A stretch of 64,000 nt of DNA. Origin: Lunularia cruciata (taxonomy: Eukaryota; Streptophyta; Marchantiopsida; Lunulariales; Lunulariaceae). Under the pieces are notes generated by a model. The model was not told the DNA's origin. It saw only the letters and a list, made by a program, of their open reading frames with translations, and did not search any database. Positions 45,760-56,600 of this stretch are shown piece after piece. The position numbers and the translations under genes were made by a program. Every line of letters begins with the position of its first letter. Within the stretch, counting starts at the first letter, position 1. The stretch lies in contig OX419761.1 in NCBI GenBank assembly GCA_948567375.1, positions 16,902,243 through 16,966,242 of the forward strand, given 5' to 3'.

Positions 45760-46450
45760 TGTAACACCCATTTGTGCATGTGTGTGGTATTGTGATATTT
45801 AGTTTGGTATTACAAGTACTTGAGAGATATTATTTATATAGAGATAAAGGATGGTTCTACATTAGTCATGATTAGCTAAAGTTAGTCATAGCTAATATAT
45901 AGAGGACCTTACTTTAGAGGAAGTAGAAAAGATGAGCATCACTATTTTGGATTCTAGTGTGTTGACTTGGTATTATTCCTAGGTGCTTGGCTTTGAGGAA
46001 AGAGTTGAGAACTCTTGGGCCCGCAAGCCTTTTTGTTTTGGATTCTTCTATAGTCCAAGGATAGCCCATGTGAAGGAATCCTTGACTTAGTGGTTGGGTC
46101 AAGATAAGACCACATGCTTAGGGGAATATACCCATGTGAATGGATATTCCTTTCTACTTTTTGACTTTATATGACTTTTAGTTTAGTAACTTGAGTTACT
46201 ACGGTAATTAGTAACTTTAGTGCGTAACTATTTCACAAGTATATAAATAAGGGGTGATGAGGTACTCATCATCTTTCATTTGCAACTATCTCTCTCTCAT
46301 TGAGTTCTCTAGTGAGCAATGTCTTGAGCCTTGGAGTGTTAGCCTTGGAGGAGTATGATGGAATTGGGGTTCCTTGTCTTCTTAGTCCATGGTGCGCTAC
46401 TATAATAGCCATCAAAGGTTCATCATGAGTGAGAGACAGGCCTGCTCACA
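45760..46450 (+). repeat. LTR-B, complete, apparently solo
   Basis: TGTAACACCCATTTGTGCAT to CTGCTCACA. There is no family B coding sequence on either side, and no convincing target duplication. A TATATAAATA box is near 46238. It is the uninterrupted reference that demonstrates the A1 insertion. Confidence 0.85.
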
Positions 46451-46860
46451 ATACAAAGCAAGATCAAACTATAGTATTAACATATAAAAAACTTTGTAAA
46501 AGTTTTTGTTATAACATGTGTTTCCACTCTATAAAGTGATGGAGCTTTATCTCTAGTGAGAATGATCATTGTGTTGCTAAAAAGTACATTACAAGTTTTA
46601 ATGTAGTCCAAGATAAAAAAAAATTCACTTATTGCTTTTAGTACCCAACACACCTGATGTGATGTTGATCATCTCTTGATCTTGTCCTTTCTAATGACAT
46701 CAATATGGAAAAATATAGATTTTCTCCTAACATCTTATGAGGATTTATTTGCAGCATTTTAAAGAAATCTTTAATATTAAAAGTTAAAATAAATCTAGTT
46801 TGCATAAAATGGATAACATTTCAAGGAGTCCCTAGCTGGAAAGAAATATGTCATGTCATT

Positions 46861-47660
46861 TGCAACACCAAAGCTAGTTTGCTTGGTAGTTGGAGTGTTG
46901 GTCTTGGCAATCATAATTATATCATTTGTTGCTCAAAGACTACTTAATGGCTGAAAATTTTATGTTAATGCTATTGATCACATCATTGGAGCTACCATCA
47001 GTCACACAGTTTGCATTGTATGTGCTATCAATGGCGCTGTTAAGGTTGGAGTGTTAGGTCAAGTCCATGGGGTATACCTTCAAAGTGTAGCTCCAAGGAG
47101 CACACTTCTATGATGTTCTATGTTCCAATTTGAGTTCTTGGCTATGGTCGACAGCGGCTAGAATCTTTCAACTAGAGTGGGTGTGGCTTGATAGTGTAAT
47201 TAGTGCTCATTTTTGGTAGTTTAGTTGAGTGATTGATTTCTGATCTAAGTTGAGTGTGAACCAAACTGATTATCTACCCTCCACAAAGTACGACCAGTGC
47301 ACTTCGTACATGCTTATGGTTCACTTCTCTAATCAAAATTATCTTTTCTGAAAGACACGCCTATAGTTCACATTTTTAACAAACAAATATAATTTTCAGT
47401 TCTTACTATTTCATATGATATTCTTTTGAGTAGCTGAAAAACATTCAGTTTATGAAAAGTGCATGGTAGACAATGTGGAGTGTGGCTTGACAGTGTAATT
47501 AGTGCATGTTGTTGATAGTTTCTTCAGTTAAGTGGTTGACTTAGTTGAGTGTGAATCAAACTGATTATTATGACACTTTAGAGTTTTTGTATGACCTTTG
47601 CATAAGTTGTGCTTCTATAGTGTATGATGTGTCACGATGTATATATGCACAAAAATATAT
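46861..47660 (+). repeat. Family C LTR, partial and rearranged
   Basis: It starts TGCAACACCAAAGCTAGTTTGC like 25729 and continues through the TTCTATGATGTT and GGGTGTGGCTTG blocks to about 47280. After about 180 unrelated bases, the GTGTGGCTTGACAGTGTAAT block appears again (47490) and runs to the CACTTTAGAG-TTTGTATGAC segment. An insertion or internal duplication is likely. Confidence 0.55.
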
Positions 47661-50009
47661 TTATGCTTATCTTAAAGGGTAATACTATGGATATTGCATG
47701 ATTTCACCAAGAACTATATAGAACCATAAGATATCTATCTTTTGTGGAACACCGTGTTTTATATATATGAATCTTAGGTAGGTTTATAACTTTGTTATTC
47801 ATCAATCAACCTGATAAATATATGAAGCAAGTGTTGTTTGTATCTCTAGCCAATTAGAAAGGTTAGAAAAGAATGAAACATCTAAACAACATGATTAGTT
47901 ATACATAAAGATCTATATTTATTTTGGGAATTGATATTTCCACATTCTATTTTATATTTCCACACCTTCACTTGCCATCGATCTCCATTCGTCACTGGAT
48001 GGGAGCCCACCTATTTTCGTCGTTCGTTTGTGAGGCCCAACATCATGGCTAGCATACATGTGAGGGTGTGGAAAGATCAAAAACAGGGTTTGGAAATATC
48101 AGTTCTCTTTATTTCACATCATGTAACTTTAGTGTTCTTGCATCTTATTGGTCTGAATTTTCACTACTGACCATACATATATATATATATATATATATAG
48201 CTTTGTATATATAGCTAGGGTATATAGCTTTGTGTTGAGAGTATTTGAGGAAATTAACATCTTTCTTATAGAATTCATCTAAAAATCCAAACCTATTTAA
48301 TTAATTAAGGTTTGCTATAGTATAATGTAAGAGTAGTGCTATTTAAAGGACCAAATAACATTGAGCATCATCAAGTTAAACATCATTAAGTTTAACTTGG
48401 TGATGCTCAATCACCAGTGCCCGACCGATTCCATGAAAATAGGATTTGAAACCCCTAATGTCCGAGGACCGTAATTTCTGATGGGAAGGGACATTGGCCG
48501 GGTAACTGAGAACTATCAAAGAGTTCTCGGATAGCCAAATGTTCAGGTAGTGATCGGGGAAGGACTCGGTCACTAGTTGCGATCTTTTCTTGGTACAGTG
48601 CTGCCAGTAGGGAGGTGCTACTCCAGATGGGAGGTTTTTGGACATGACATATGAGCTTCAAGGACGCATTAGCCATTGCCGGGCCCTTCAAATCTCTAGG
48701 TACTTCCAGCTAGTGTACTGCGATCACATTTATGTACAACCATTGTTTAAAACTCGGACCTTGAATGAAGGGTGACGGTCATTTATAGTACGCATGACAG
48801 GCTCCTGATCTCCTACAGTTTAAATCCGAATTAACATGTCTATTTGCAAAACACGTTGAGTGCAGAATAAGTATCTGGTATGGCTGAATGCTAAATTTTA
48901 GGCTTTATGGAGAAGAATAGTTTCTAGTATCCATTGTACCGGAGTGACCATCGAAGGCTTGTTGTATAGAACATGATCGATCAATCAAACGTAGACTACA
49001 AGTTTCAAATTTGATGACATTGCTCTGGCTTGCAGCAGAGCCCAGTTGGTGCAAACGGGGCGAAAAGTCCCAATCTTGGAAGGAAAGTCCGCATTTCAAT
49101 ATGATTAAGTTAAGGAATTGGGTCACTAATTAGTAATCATCTTGCAGTATTTTGCATATTCGTTTAAATTCAAACTGTATTGACGTGCATGTCAGATTCA
49201 TGTACAACATTCACAGTTTCTTCTTTTGCGACTTGAAGGTCTTCCGCACATCTGGTAACGGTACGCATATTGAAAGACCACCTCCAACTGTGGTAACTTT
49301 GAAGCCGTTAAGACCTTCAGATGCTCAATTATCCACAACGTCAAGTTTTACTCGTGTTCGATTTTTCACCTTTTTCAATACGCAGAAAGTTAGATGTGTT
49401 TTAAGTCATGTTTCGTCTGCCAATCAAGGCTCTGGAACGGGTGTTGGGGTGTTACCCAAAACCCATAATGTGGAGCAGTATCCACTGACCACCTGCTTGC
49501 GTTACATCCGTTAACGTCTGCTCATTTATCCACCTACCTCCGAGAATGTGGTCCACTGCACATCAAGAATCTCGTAACCACCTTTCTCCCAGTAGGGGCT
49601 GTAATATGTAAGCGTTGGTTTATTCCAGCGAAGTGTGTACAAATCTTTACACAGATCATGTCCATGGCCTACGAATAGAGTAAGTACAATGTGGTGGACG
49701 AAAGATCGTGGCGAGATTGGGCATTGACAAATCAATATATTACCAACATTGTGTATATACTTCTTGTCACTCGGTCGTCGTGAGCCTTGATGAGTGTGGA
49801 CAAACAACGCAATGGGGCACATCTAGCATTAGACTTTTATGCGCCCACGGTAGCAGCTAGTGTTAGCTGCAGCAGAATGGCTAGAACTTTTCATCTAACA
49901 CTAGAATGTGCTAGAATTGGTACATTTGCACAAAGTTAGAGTAGGTTCGGGAAGCAAATTCGGCTTTATAGTAGTGCAATTGAAGAACTAACTTTTTGGA
50001 CGAGGGAAT
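47661..50009. other. Single-copy-like region without a recognised gene
   Basis: Base composition is more even than to the left. An (AT)n run lies at about 48175-48199. Open stretches on the minus strand at 48376-48691 and 49526-49822 have no recognisable domain. I see no RNA gene. Confidence 0.4.
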
Positions 50010-50318
50010 TTTAATTGGACTACCTGCCCAGAGGATGGTGAAGCTAGTAACAATCTCCAAAGTTGTTGCCTGCTGCAAGTTTTTCATTTTACTCCTAAGA
50101 CTCGGGCAAATTCCAGCAGTTCTAAAACTTCGAACGAAGTCGCTTTCCTTCAACATCAAGCTTTAATTGGTCTACCTGCCCAGCGGATGGTGAAGATAAT
50201 ATCAATCTCCAAAGCTGTTGCCTGCTGCAAGTTTTCCATTTTACTCCTAGAACTCGGGTAGAAGGTTCCAGCGGTTTCAAACTTCGAACGAAGTCGATTT
50301 TCCTTCAACATCAAATTT
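50010..50318. repeat. Tandem duplication, unit 152 bp
   Basis: The unit starting TTTAATTGG-CTACCTGCCCAG at 50010 is repeated from 50162. Shared landmarks are GTTGCCTGCTGCAAGTTTT, CTTCGAACGAAGTCG and CCTTCAACATCAA. The units differ at scattered positions and small indels. A minus-strand open frame (49911-50159) covers the first unit only. Confidence 0.88.
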
Positions 50319-50990
50319 ACAGTACATCCTTAACTTCAAAGCGAGTAAACCAAATTGACTATTAAACAGCTGATAAAACAAATGTATTTTTCAGCATGTC
50401 AACGTTGTACATATGGCAAATTCTATGGTAATGACATACTCTCCTGTCACACTAGTGGAACATTCAAACTTTACAAATCAATCCGAGTATAACATAGATA
50501 CTCATGAAGAACGTAAAACTTTATCATGCGCCACAGATCTTGACTGATCACACAACGTGATGAGGGAGTGCAGATTGGAAACTTCCAACAAATATGGAAA
50601 ACATTTATCGCCCAGGGCAGTCTCCTGTTCTGCTCCTTGAAGCGTGTACCGTACACCGAAGGGAATAGATACAGATGTCGGGTAGACGGGATGCCGCATA
50701 CACTACATTTCCCTAGTGATATTGGTGTCAATGTTCTGGAAAGGTGTACCACCAGATTGACCAAGTCTGACGTAGAAGGAAAGCTTAGAGTGAAGAAAAT
50801 GTACAGAGAAAGTGAAAATTTGAAGGGAGTTTCTGCGGCTCATCTGACTATTTGCAGAGAACAGAGACAATCCTCAGATCATACACTCGATTTGCCGGGT
50901 AAGTCGGTCCCAAATTTCTAACGATTGACCCTCTAAATTGTATTGAACGTTACAGCACTTTGACAGATAAAGTCAGCTTGAGGACCATCT
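50319..50990. other. 3' flank of the thioredoxin gene
   Basis: This lies downstream of the minus-strand stop codon and probably includes the 3' untranslated region. A plus-strand open frame (50568-50921) and a minus-strand one (50471-50764) show no domain, and I do not call them genes. Confidence 0.4.
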
Positions 50991-51733
50991 TCATTTCTGA
51001 ACATTCTCTATATTCACATGATGACTGTGTTCTTGTTGAGCATGCTCTCCGTGTTCAGTGGCATTACTTCCCTCTTGCGCGGCTCCTTCCACCTTTTTCT
51101 CCAACTCGTCCTTGTTCGCCCCGACGATCCTCTCCGCCACCTTTCCGTCTTTGATAAACAAAAATGTGGGCATGGCACGAACGTCAAATTCGGAAGCAAT
51201 ATCCTGCACGTGAACAAATGTTGAATTCGAGATCCTTATTAGAACGATAGGTCCAATAGCTTCCTCCTTGATATATCAGACTAGCAAGCGCAACGACAAT
51301 TTAACGTGTAAGATGTGAATCTCACGACCCTTCGTGGTAGGTATGGTTGATCACCTGAAATTCATCGACATCAATCTTCAGAAATATTACGTTTTCGTAC
51401 TTCTTAGACAGATCTGTGAAGACAGGAGCCATTACGCGGCATGGTCCGCACCATGACGCTGTGAAGTCCACCACAATCTATCGAACGAGGAAAACGGTGT
51501 CAGTAACTTGAACGTTGATGATCACGAGTGGATTAGACAGACTTGACTCATGTCCCATGGAGAATTAGATTCAGTAACCAAACTACATCTCTGTAATTTA
51601 ACAGAGTATTATTCATTGGTATCCGAGTACAATTGACCCTCACCATTTTACCCTGCTTCGAACCCTCCTCCAATTTCGCGCTCCAATTGTCCTTCGAATC
51701 AATAACATGAACGTTTCCATGATCTGCAGCCAT
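50991..51733 (-). CDS. Thioredoxin h-type, three exons
   Basis: Exons are 51644-51733, 51355-51477 and 50991-51203 (complement), giving 141 residues. Introns of 166 and 151 bases have GT...AG ends (donors ATG|GTGAGG and CAG|GTGATC; acceptors GATAG|ATT and TGCAG|GAT). Exon 2 holds the redox site [15 protein letters not shown] with both cysteines. Exon 3 holds the cis-proline loop [13 protein letters not shown] and the VGANKDEL helix. After the fold comes a His/Glu-rich tail of about 25 residues ending ENVQK. Both introns sit at positions usual in plant thioredoxin h genes, just before VVDFTASWC and before the SxASxFDV helix. There is no transit peptide, so the protein is likely cytosolic, reducing disulphides of target proteins with electrons from NADPH-thioredoxin reductase. 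It looks intact. Confidence 0.9.
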
Positions 51734-53293
51734 GACTGTTGAAAAGCGACCGACCTGCACACACGTATTATATTTTCAGAGTACTGAAACTGTAGGTCCG
51801 CCATCGCAGATGACATCCAGGCGAAGGAAATGACAGGCACCGCGAACGATCTTGAAATGAAGGCACCCCGCTCGTGTAGATACGTGGAAATAATTTCCAG
51901 TTTCCTAACCTAAATCTGTTCTGCAGAACGACTCTACCACAAAGGGCCCGGACAGGCTCAGAGCTTCAACAAATGCTATCGTTGCGATCCTGGAGATATC
52001 CGTCCTCGCTTATCCACTTGGAGCAGGAAATGTAAGACACAGGGGCGTTCTGGCTCACGGTACCAAGGTAGACCGAATGAAAAGCTGAAGTCCACTATTT
52101 CGTCATGACCCTTAGTGCTGGAAATTCATTGGGGCTCTGAAAAATGGCAATACCCTCCCTTGTTTGCATGCCAGCGACGACTCAAACATAGACGCGGGCG
52201 AAGAAACGCTCTACTGAATAAAGATCACCGTTCCAGACAACCAGTAATGTCCACTTCAACCAAAAAGTTCGGTTGTAGTCCACAACAGCCGCAATCTCAA
52301 GACCAGCCGAATAGATTTAGATAAACACCTGCTAACTGTTCCAGTACACTCTGTCACAACTGAAGTTGCAAGACGAAGCGTCTAGTAAATTATCGATACT
52401 GGCAGGATCATTTCACTAGAGGAGCGTGTCGACAACCTTATGTAAACTCACAGTCAAACTGCACACCATAGACCCTAGTGTGCAGAAGAAATATATAAAG
52501 AGGAGCTCAACAATCACTGTTCATTGCAGGAGCACAAAGAAGCTGGAGGAAAGTGCTAAAGAAGCCGAAGGGCTTCTCGCGACAGGATTTGTCAGGTAGT
52601 TAGAAGAAATCAGACTCCGTGATAGCAACTCCCCTCAGTTGACAAACACTTGTAAATGCCATACAATCAAAAGATTGTGTCAGTTCAATCAACCCGCTTT
52701 ACCTTCAATGTATTACAGACAGACTCCGCAACAGATCGGCTCAAAGGGACCGCAAAGTCCTCACACAAGTGCGGGTGTTCAGTAGGAAGTCCGTATGCTA
52801 GAACAATCTCTCTTGCTCCAATACCCGAAACACGAAATCACTCTGCAACTCTTCTCCCCCTTCTCCACTCTGCTTAAGCTTGCCGCCTGTTACTCTGATC
52901 TCCCTTCTCTCCGGCTTTTGTAGCCCCCAAGTGGCTATACGAAGATATTCCAACTGTAGTTCCTCAGGCGTAGATTATGTTTAACGCTCGTATCAGAACC
53001 TGTTTCGTATCAATCCGGTCGTCCAGTCAACTCAATGTGATCTAATCTGGAAAGGTGGTGAATCGTAATTTTCCCGTCCAAAGCAGGGTAAAGCAGGCTG
53101 GGGGGCTATTGTTCAACTCCACCTGTTCTTATTCTTCACTAGCCTCTACAATCCGCGACGTTGGCTGATAATCGCCCCTATGAATGTGAATCAAATGTTT
53201 CAATAGCCTTCCTCTCGTCGACGACTACAGTTCGCTAGCCTCTCCTCTGACGACTACAGTTCCACAAGTCACGACTCACTCTTGTCCTTTCTC
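51734..53293. other. Upstream region of the thioredoxin gene
   Basis: It should contain the minus-strand promoter and 5' untranslated region. No TATA box stands out close to 51733 on that strand. A plus-strand TATATAAAG occurs at about 52492-52500 with no gene identified after it. Several short open stretches lack domains. Confidence 0.35.
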
Positions 53294-53623
53294 TCATTCA
53301 ATTGTTGTATTCTCACTCCCTGCTTCCATTGAAGCTTCTTCAGCCTTCTTATAAGTTTCCCGTTCGATAGCATCTTTAGAAACGTACGGGTCCTTGTCCG
53401 TAACTTCTTTTCATGTGTACTGTAGACTCGTAAAAGCATTAGATATTAGTAGGTGTGTAGTCTCGCATCGCTCCTCTGTAGATTCTGAGGAATGAGATGT
53501 GGACTTACCAACCGCAAAAGTCTCGATGGATCGTATATCGTCACCGTGAATCCAGAGTTCGACGGCCGAGATGGAGCCAAACAAGGATGTTGCCACTACA
53601 ACACAACAAATGACTTTTACCAT
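53294..53623 (-). CDS. Possible small secreted or membrane-anchored protein, two exons
   Basis: The proposed exons are 53509-53623 and 53294-53406 (complement), giving 75 residues. Exon 1 begins MVKVICCVVVATSLFGSISA, a good signal peptide or anchor, then VELWIHGDDIRSIETFAV. It ends at a consensus donor G|GTAAGT. Exon 2, in the frame chosen by the acceptor AAAAG|AAGTT, reads EVTDKDPYVSKDAIERETYKKAEEAS... to a TGA, acidic and uninterrupted. The acceptor lacks a strong pyrimidine tract, and an alternative AG 13 bases upstream would shift the frame to an early stop. I do not recognise the family. It could be the 5' part of a longer gene or chance. Confidence 0.35.
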
Positions 53624-56600
53624 CGGCCCGTGATTCGAGCCTGACGTAACTTTGGTGCCGCGGTGGTCGCAAGGAAGAGTCATGAGGAGCGGAGACTAGC
53701 CATCAAGTGGGTAACGCGTGGCGTGAAGGATCGAAGCTGCGTGGCTCTCCAACAGAGGGGCAAAGCAGCGCGCCTGTCGACCTCGCCTTGCAGTCTGGAC
53801 TGTGTACGAAGGAACTCAACAATTCCTGTGACGACCACTGCCATGTGGCAGTTCCCTCATGCAGAGGGTGCCCGCGCCTCTCGGCGTCGGGGTCGCTGCT
53901 TGAAAATCGTGACCTCGTTAGCACCCCTTCACTCTCATTGACATTGAAGTTCGAGAATTCAGATAAGGATAGAACAGTTCTGTCCTGTTGTCCTTTACAA
54001 ACGTCAATGGATACTCAGATATTTCAGAAAAAGCGTTTAAATCTAATCGAAACTTCAGTGGAATTGTAAAGTGCATCAATGTAAATTTGTAATGCTCACG
54101 CAAGACATTATATAAATCGTGATCAATATGGGTCGTAAGACTGACGGCTGAGGAAGAGGAAGAGTAAGAGAAAAAAAGCACCAAAAACACTATGATTGAA
54201 TATATATCGTAGGAACTGCATAAAACTCATTAGATGCCATGATCTTTTGTTGCTGTCCTTGGTTCTCTTCTCTTTCTCCCCCTACGCGGTCGCCTTTTTT
54301 CTCTTTTGACGCAGATAAGAGCTACTTTTCGAATGCTGTCATAATTGTATAGTTTCAATGCATTTCCACCTTGACTTTATCGAGTCGGACGCCTTAATTC
54401 AAAGACGGAAACTGACGTTGAGCATCCATCCATGATGCACTTGTGTCAGGAAATACCTGGTTCTAACCGGTTTCGGATGTGACATAAGTTATATCAAATG
54501 AAACTTTTTCACGGACTTCCATAATGAATATCAATCATATATTTCAAGTGAACGAAGACGAGAGGGTTCCAAATTGAATATCGCAAATAATTTTAAAAGA
54601 ACGAAGACTGTGTGACATGCGACCTGAATGGCCGTTTAAGAAGTTCAATTACGTTAGTCCGCGCGCTGCCGTAGACTGGAAGATTCAAGTTGCGGGGTCC
54701 CCGACTATGTTGTCATTCTTGATGAGGCGATCGAGCCCCAGTTTTCCTTCCGCCCCTTCAGAACGATTGCGCTTGACCATTCGGTCCCACTTTACTTTCG
54801 CACGCGATGACAGAAGTTTGTGGTGATATCCCCACGAGCCCCATTAACCATGTTCATCTCAGAGCAAATCAAGCAGGAGGCGCTGCAATAAACCATGGAA
54901 CGACTGAGAGAGCACAAGAATGGCTCCGCCGGCGGGGTCTATACCCATCAGCTCTACTACTATGAGGTATTCGCAAGAAAATTCTTAGATACCAAGGTGT
55001 GTCGGATGTCTAATAAGCTGGTTAAGCAACTAACCAACGTTATTTGGCTATGTAGGCTCAAAGTCTCGGCTACTATGCGGCTTTGTGCCCCAAGATACGA
55101 AAGCAAGTACGCATGAGCCGTTGCTTGAAATAGAGTTTCTTCGGGAATTGGCCCCATATTCAGTCTTTGAACCGATTGAAAAGTCGGGCAGTTGAACGAT
55201 CTCAGGAAGTAAAGAAGTTTCTCCTCCAATTTGAAGTGAAGCTCACGTTGTGAGACTTAAGCAATTTGCAAATTTAGACTTTGCTTCGAACAGGAAAGAA
55301 CTTGTACATGGTCATGTTCTGTTGTGATTGATCCTTCACATCCTGATTTTGAGTAAGTGGTGAGCTACCTTGAGGCATCAAGGCAGAGTCCTTCACTCAG
55401 GGTGTTGCTTTAAAGGGTGGAAAGTGTGGAAGTACTCAGTTTGTGCAATGGTGGACCCGTTTGTGGTATCACGATGTGACGCAGAGAACCACAGCCGGCA
55501 ATTTTACCTTTTCTCGTCTTGGGGTAACTGGATTTGCTTCAAATTGATGATCTCAGAATGCCCGCAAATCTTGCAGGGACTTTGTACCGTGTTCATGAAC
55601 TTTTCTGCAGTCTACACGAAGACTGGAACGTACATACATTCTTTCCATGGGAAGATGGATTTATCTTACTAATCGCTGATGGATGTTTGGAATTACATTA
55701 TTTCCAATTTAGTTTGTTTTACAGTAATACCACAATCTAGGTGTTCAGAAGCTCACTGGCCTTCTTTGATCCCGACTACCGACCAGATTCCTTGAATATT
55801 TGATTTAGGCATGGTGACAAAGGTGGTGTATAGCCAAGACCATTGATAGATCGTAATAAGTCTAAAAGTTTTTCATTGTCCTAAAGATTTTGTCCCTTCT
55901 ATAGTTCTTAGAGAAGTAAGAACTCAAGAAACGATGGGACTTCAATCTTCTGGTAATATTCCAATATCATTATTGTGAAATAGTAGTCTCCGTTTAACGT
56001 ATTGCATTCAGCTGCCCTGCTCCACTTTTCATTCTAGTTACAGCATACAAATTTCATCACTTTGTTACAATGAAGGAAAGGAGTCTATGCTCATTATTGT
56101 TATTATAATGTGAGGCAACGCTTTAGGCAGATTGAAAATTTCCCTGTAAAATGTAAACATATCGTTTAGTAGTGGTAACTATCATTTCCAAAGCCCTTAT
56201 ATTCTTGAATGCAAACTCTTCTCTTATGAATTTCGATTGGAAATTACACCTAGTAGATAACGAGGTTAAACTTGTAAGTTTTGTTATGTTCGTCATGAAG
56301 GCGTATATAAGTGTCAGTTTCTACATATTCGTTTAAATTTTTCTTTTTAAAATTCTTTTTTCTTACTGGGGCCAATATTCAGATATATCTGTTGGGGAAT
56401 TCATATTTTCATAGAATTCAGGTTTTATACATAGAGAGATAAGATACTGATTCGTCTGAATCCTGTTCTTGAGTCATTAGCGTTTCATACTCACCAAAAC
56501 TTAAAATCTTAGTTCACTGTTTTTATTTTATCTTTGTTGGTACTTGCTCTTTGTCCTCCTCAGCAACAATTCAGAGACTCTTTGAGCCCAAGAAAAGTAG

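Noticed and set aside
45760..46450. Target-site duplication around the solo LTR-B
   Set aside because: The five bases on each side (TGTAT and ATACA) do not match as a direct repeat, so I do not claim one.
50568..50921. A plus-strand gene of 118 codons next to thioredoxin
   Set aside because: No domain, and it lies in the probable 3' untranslated region of the opposite-strand gene, with no splice or promoter support.
53663..54069. Overlapping plus-strand frames of 92 and 120 codons
   Set aside because: Two frames overlap over the same GC-richer stretch without motifs, and codon content does not favour either.
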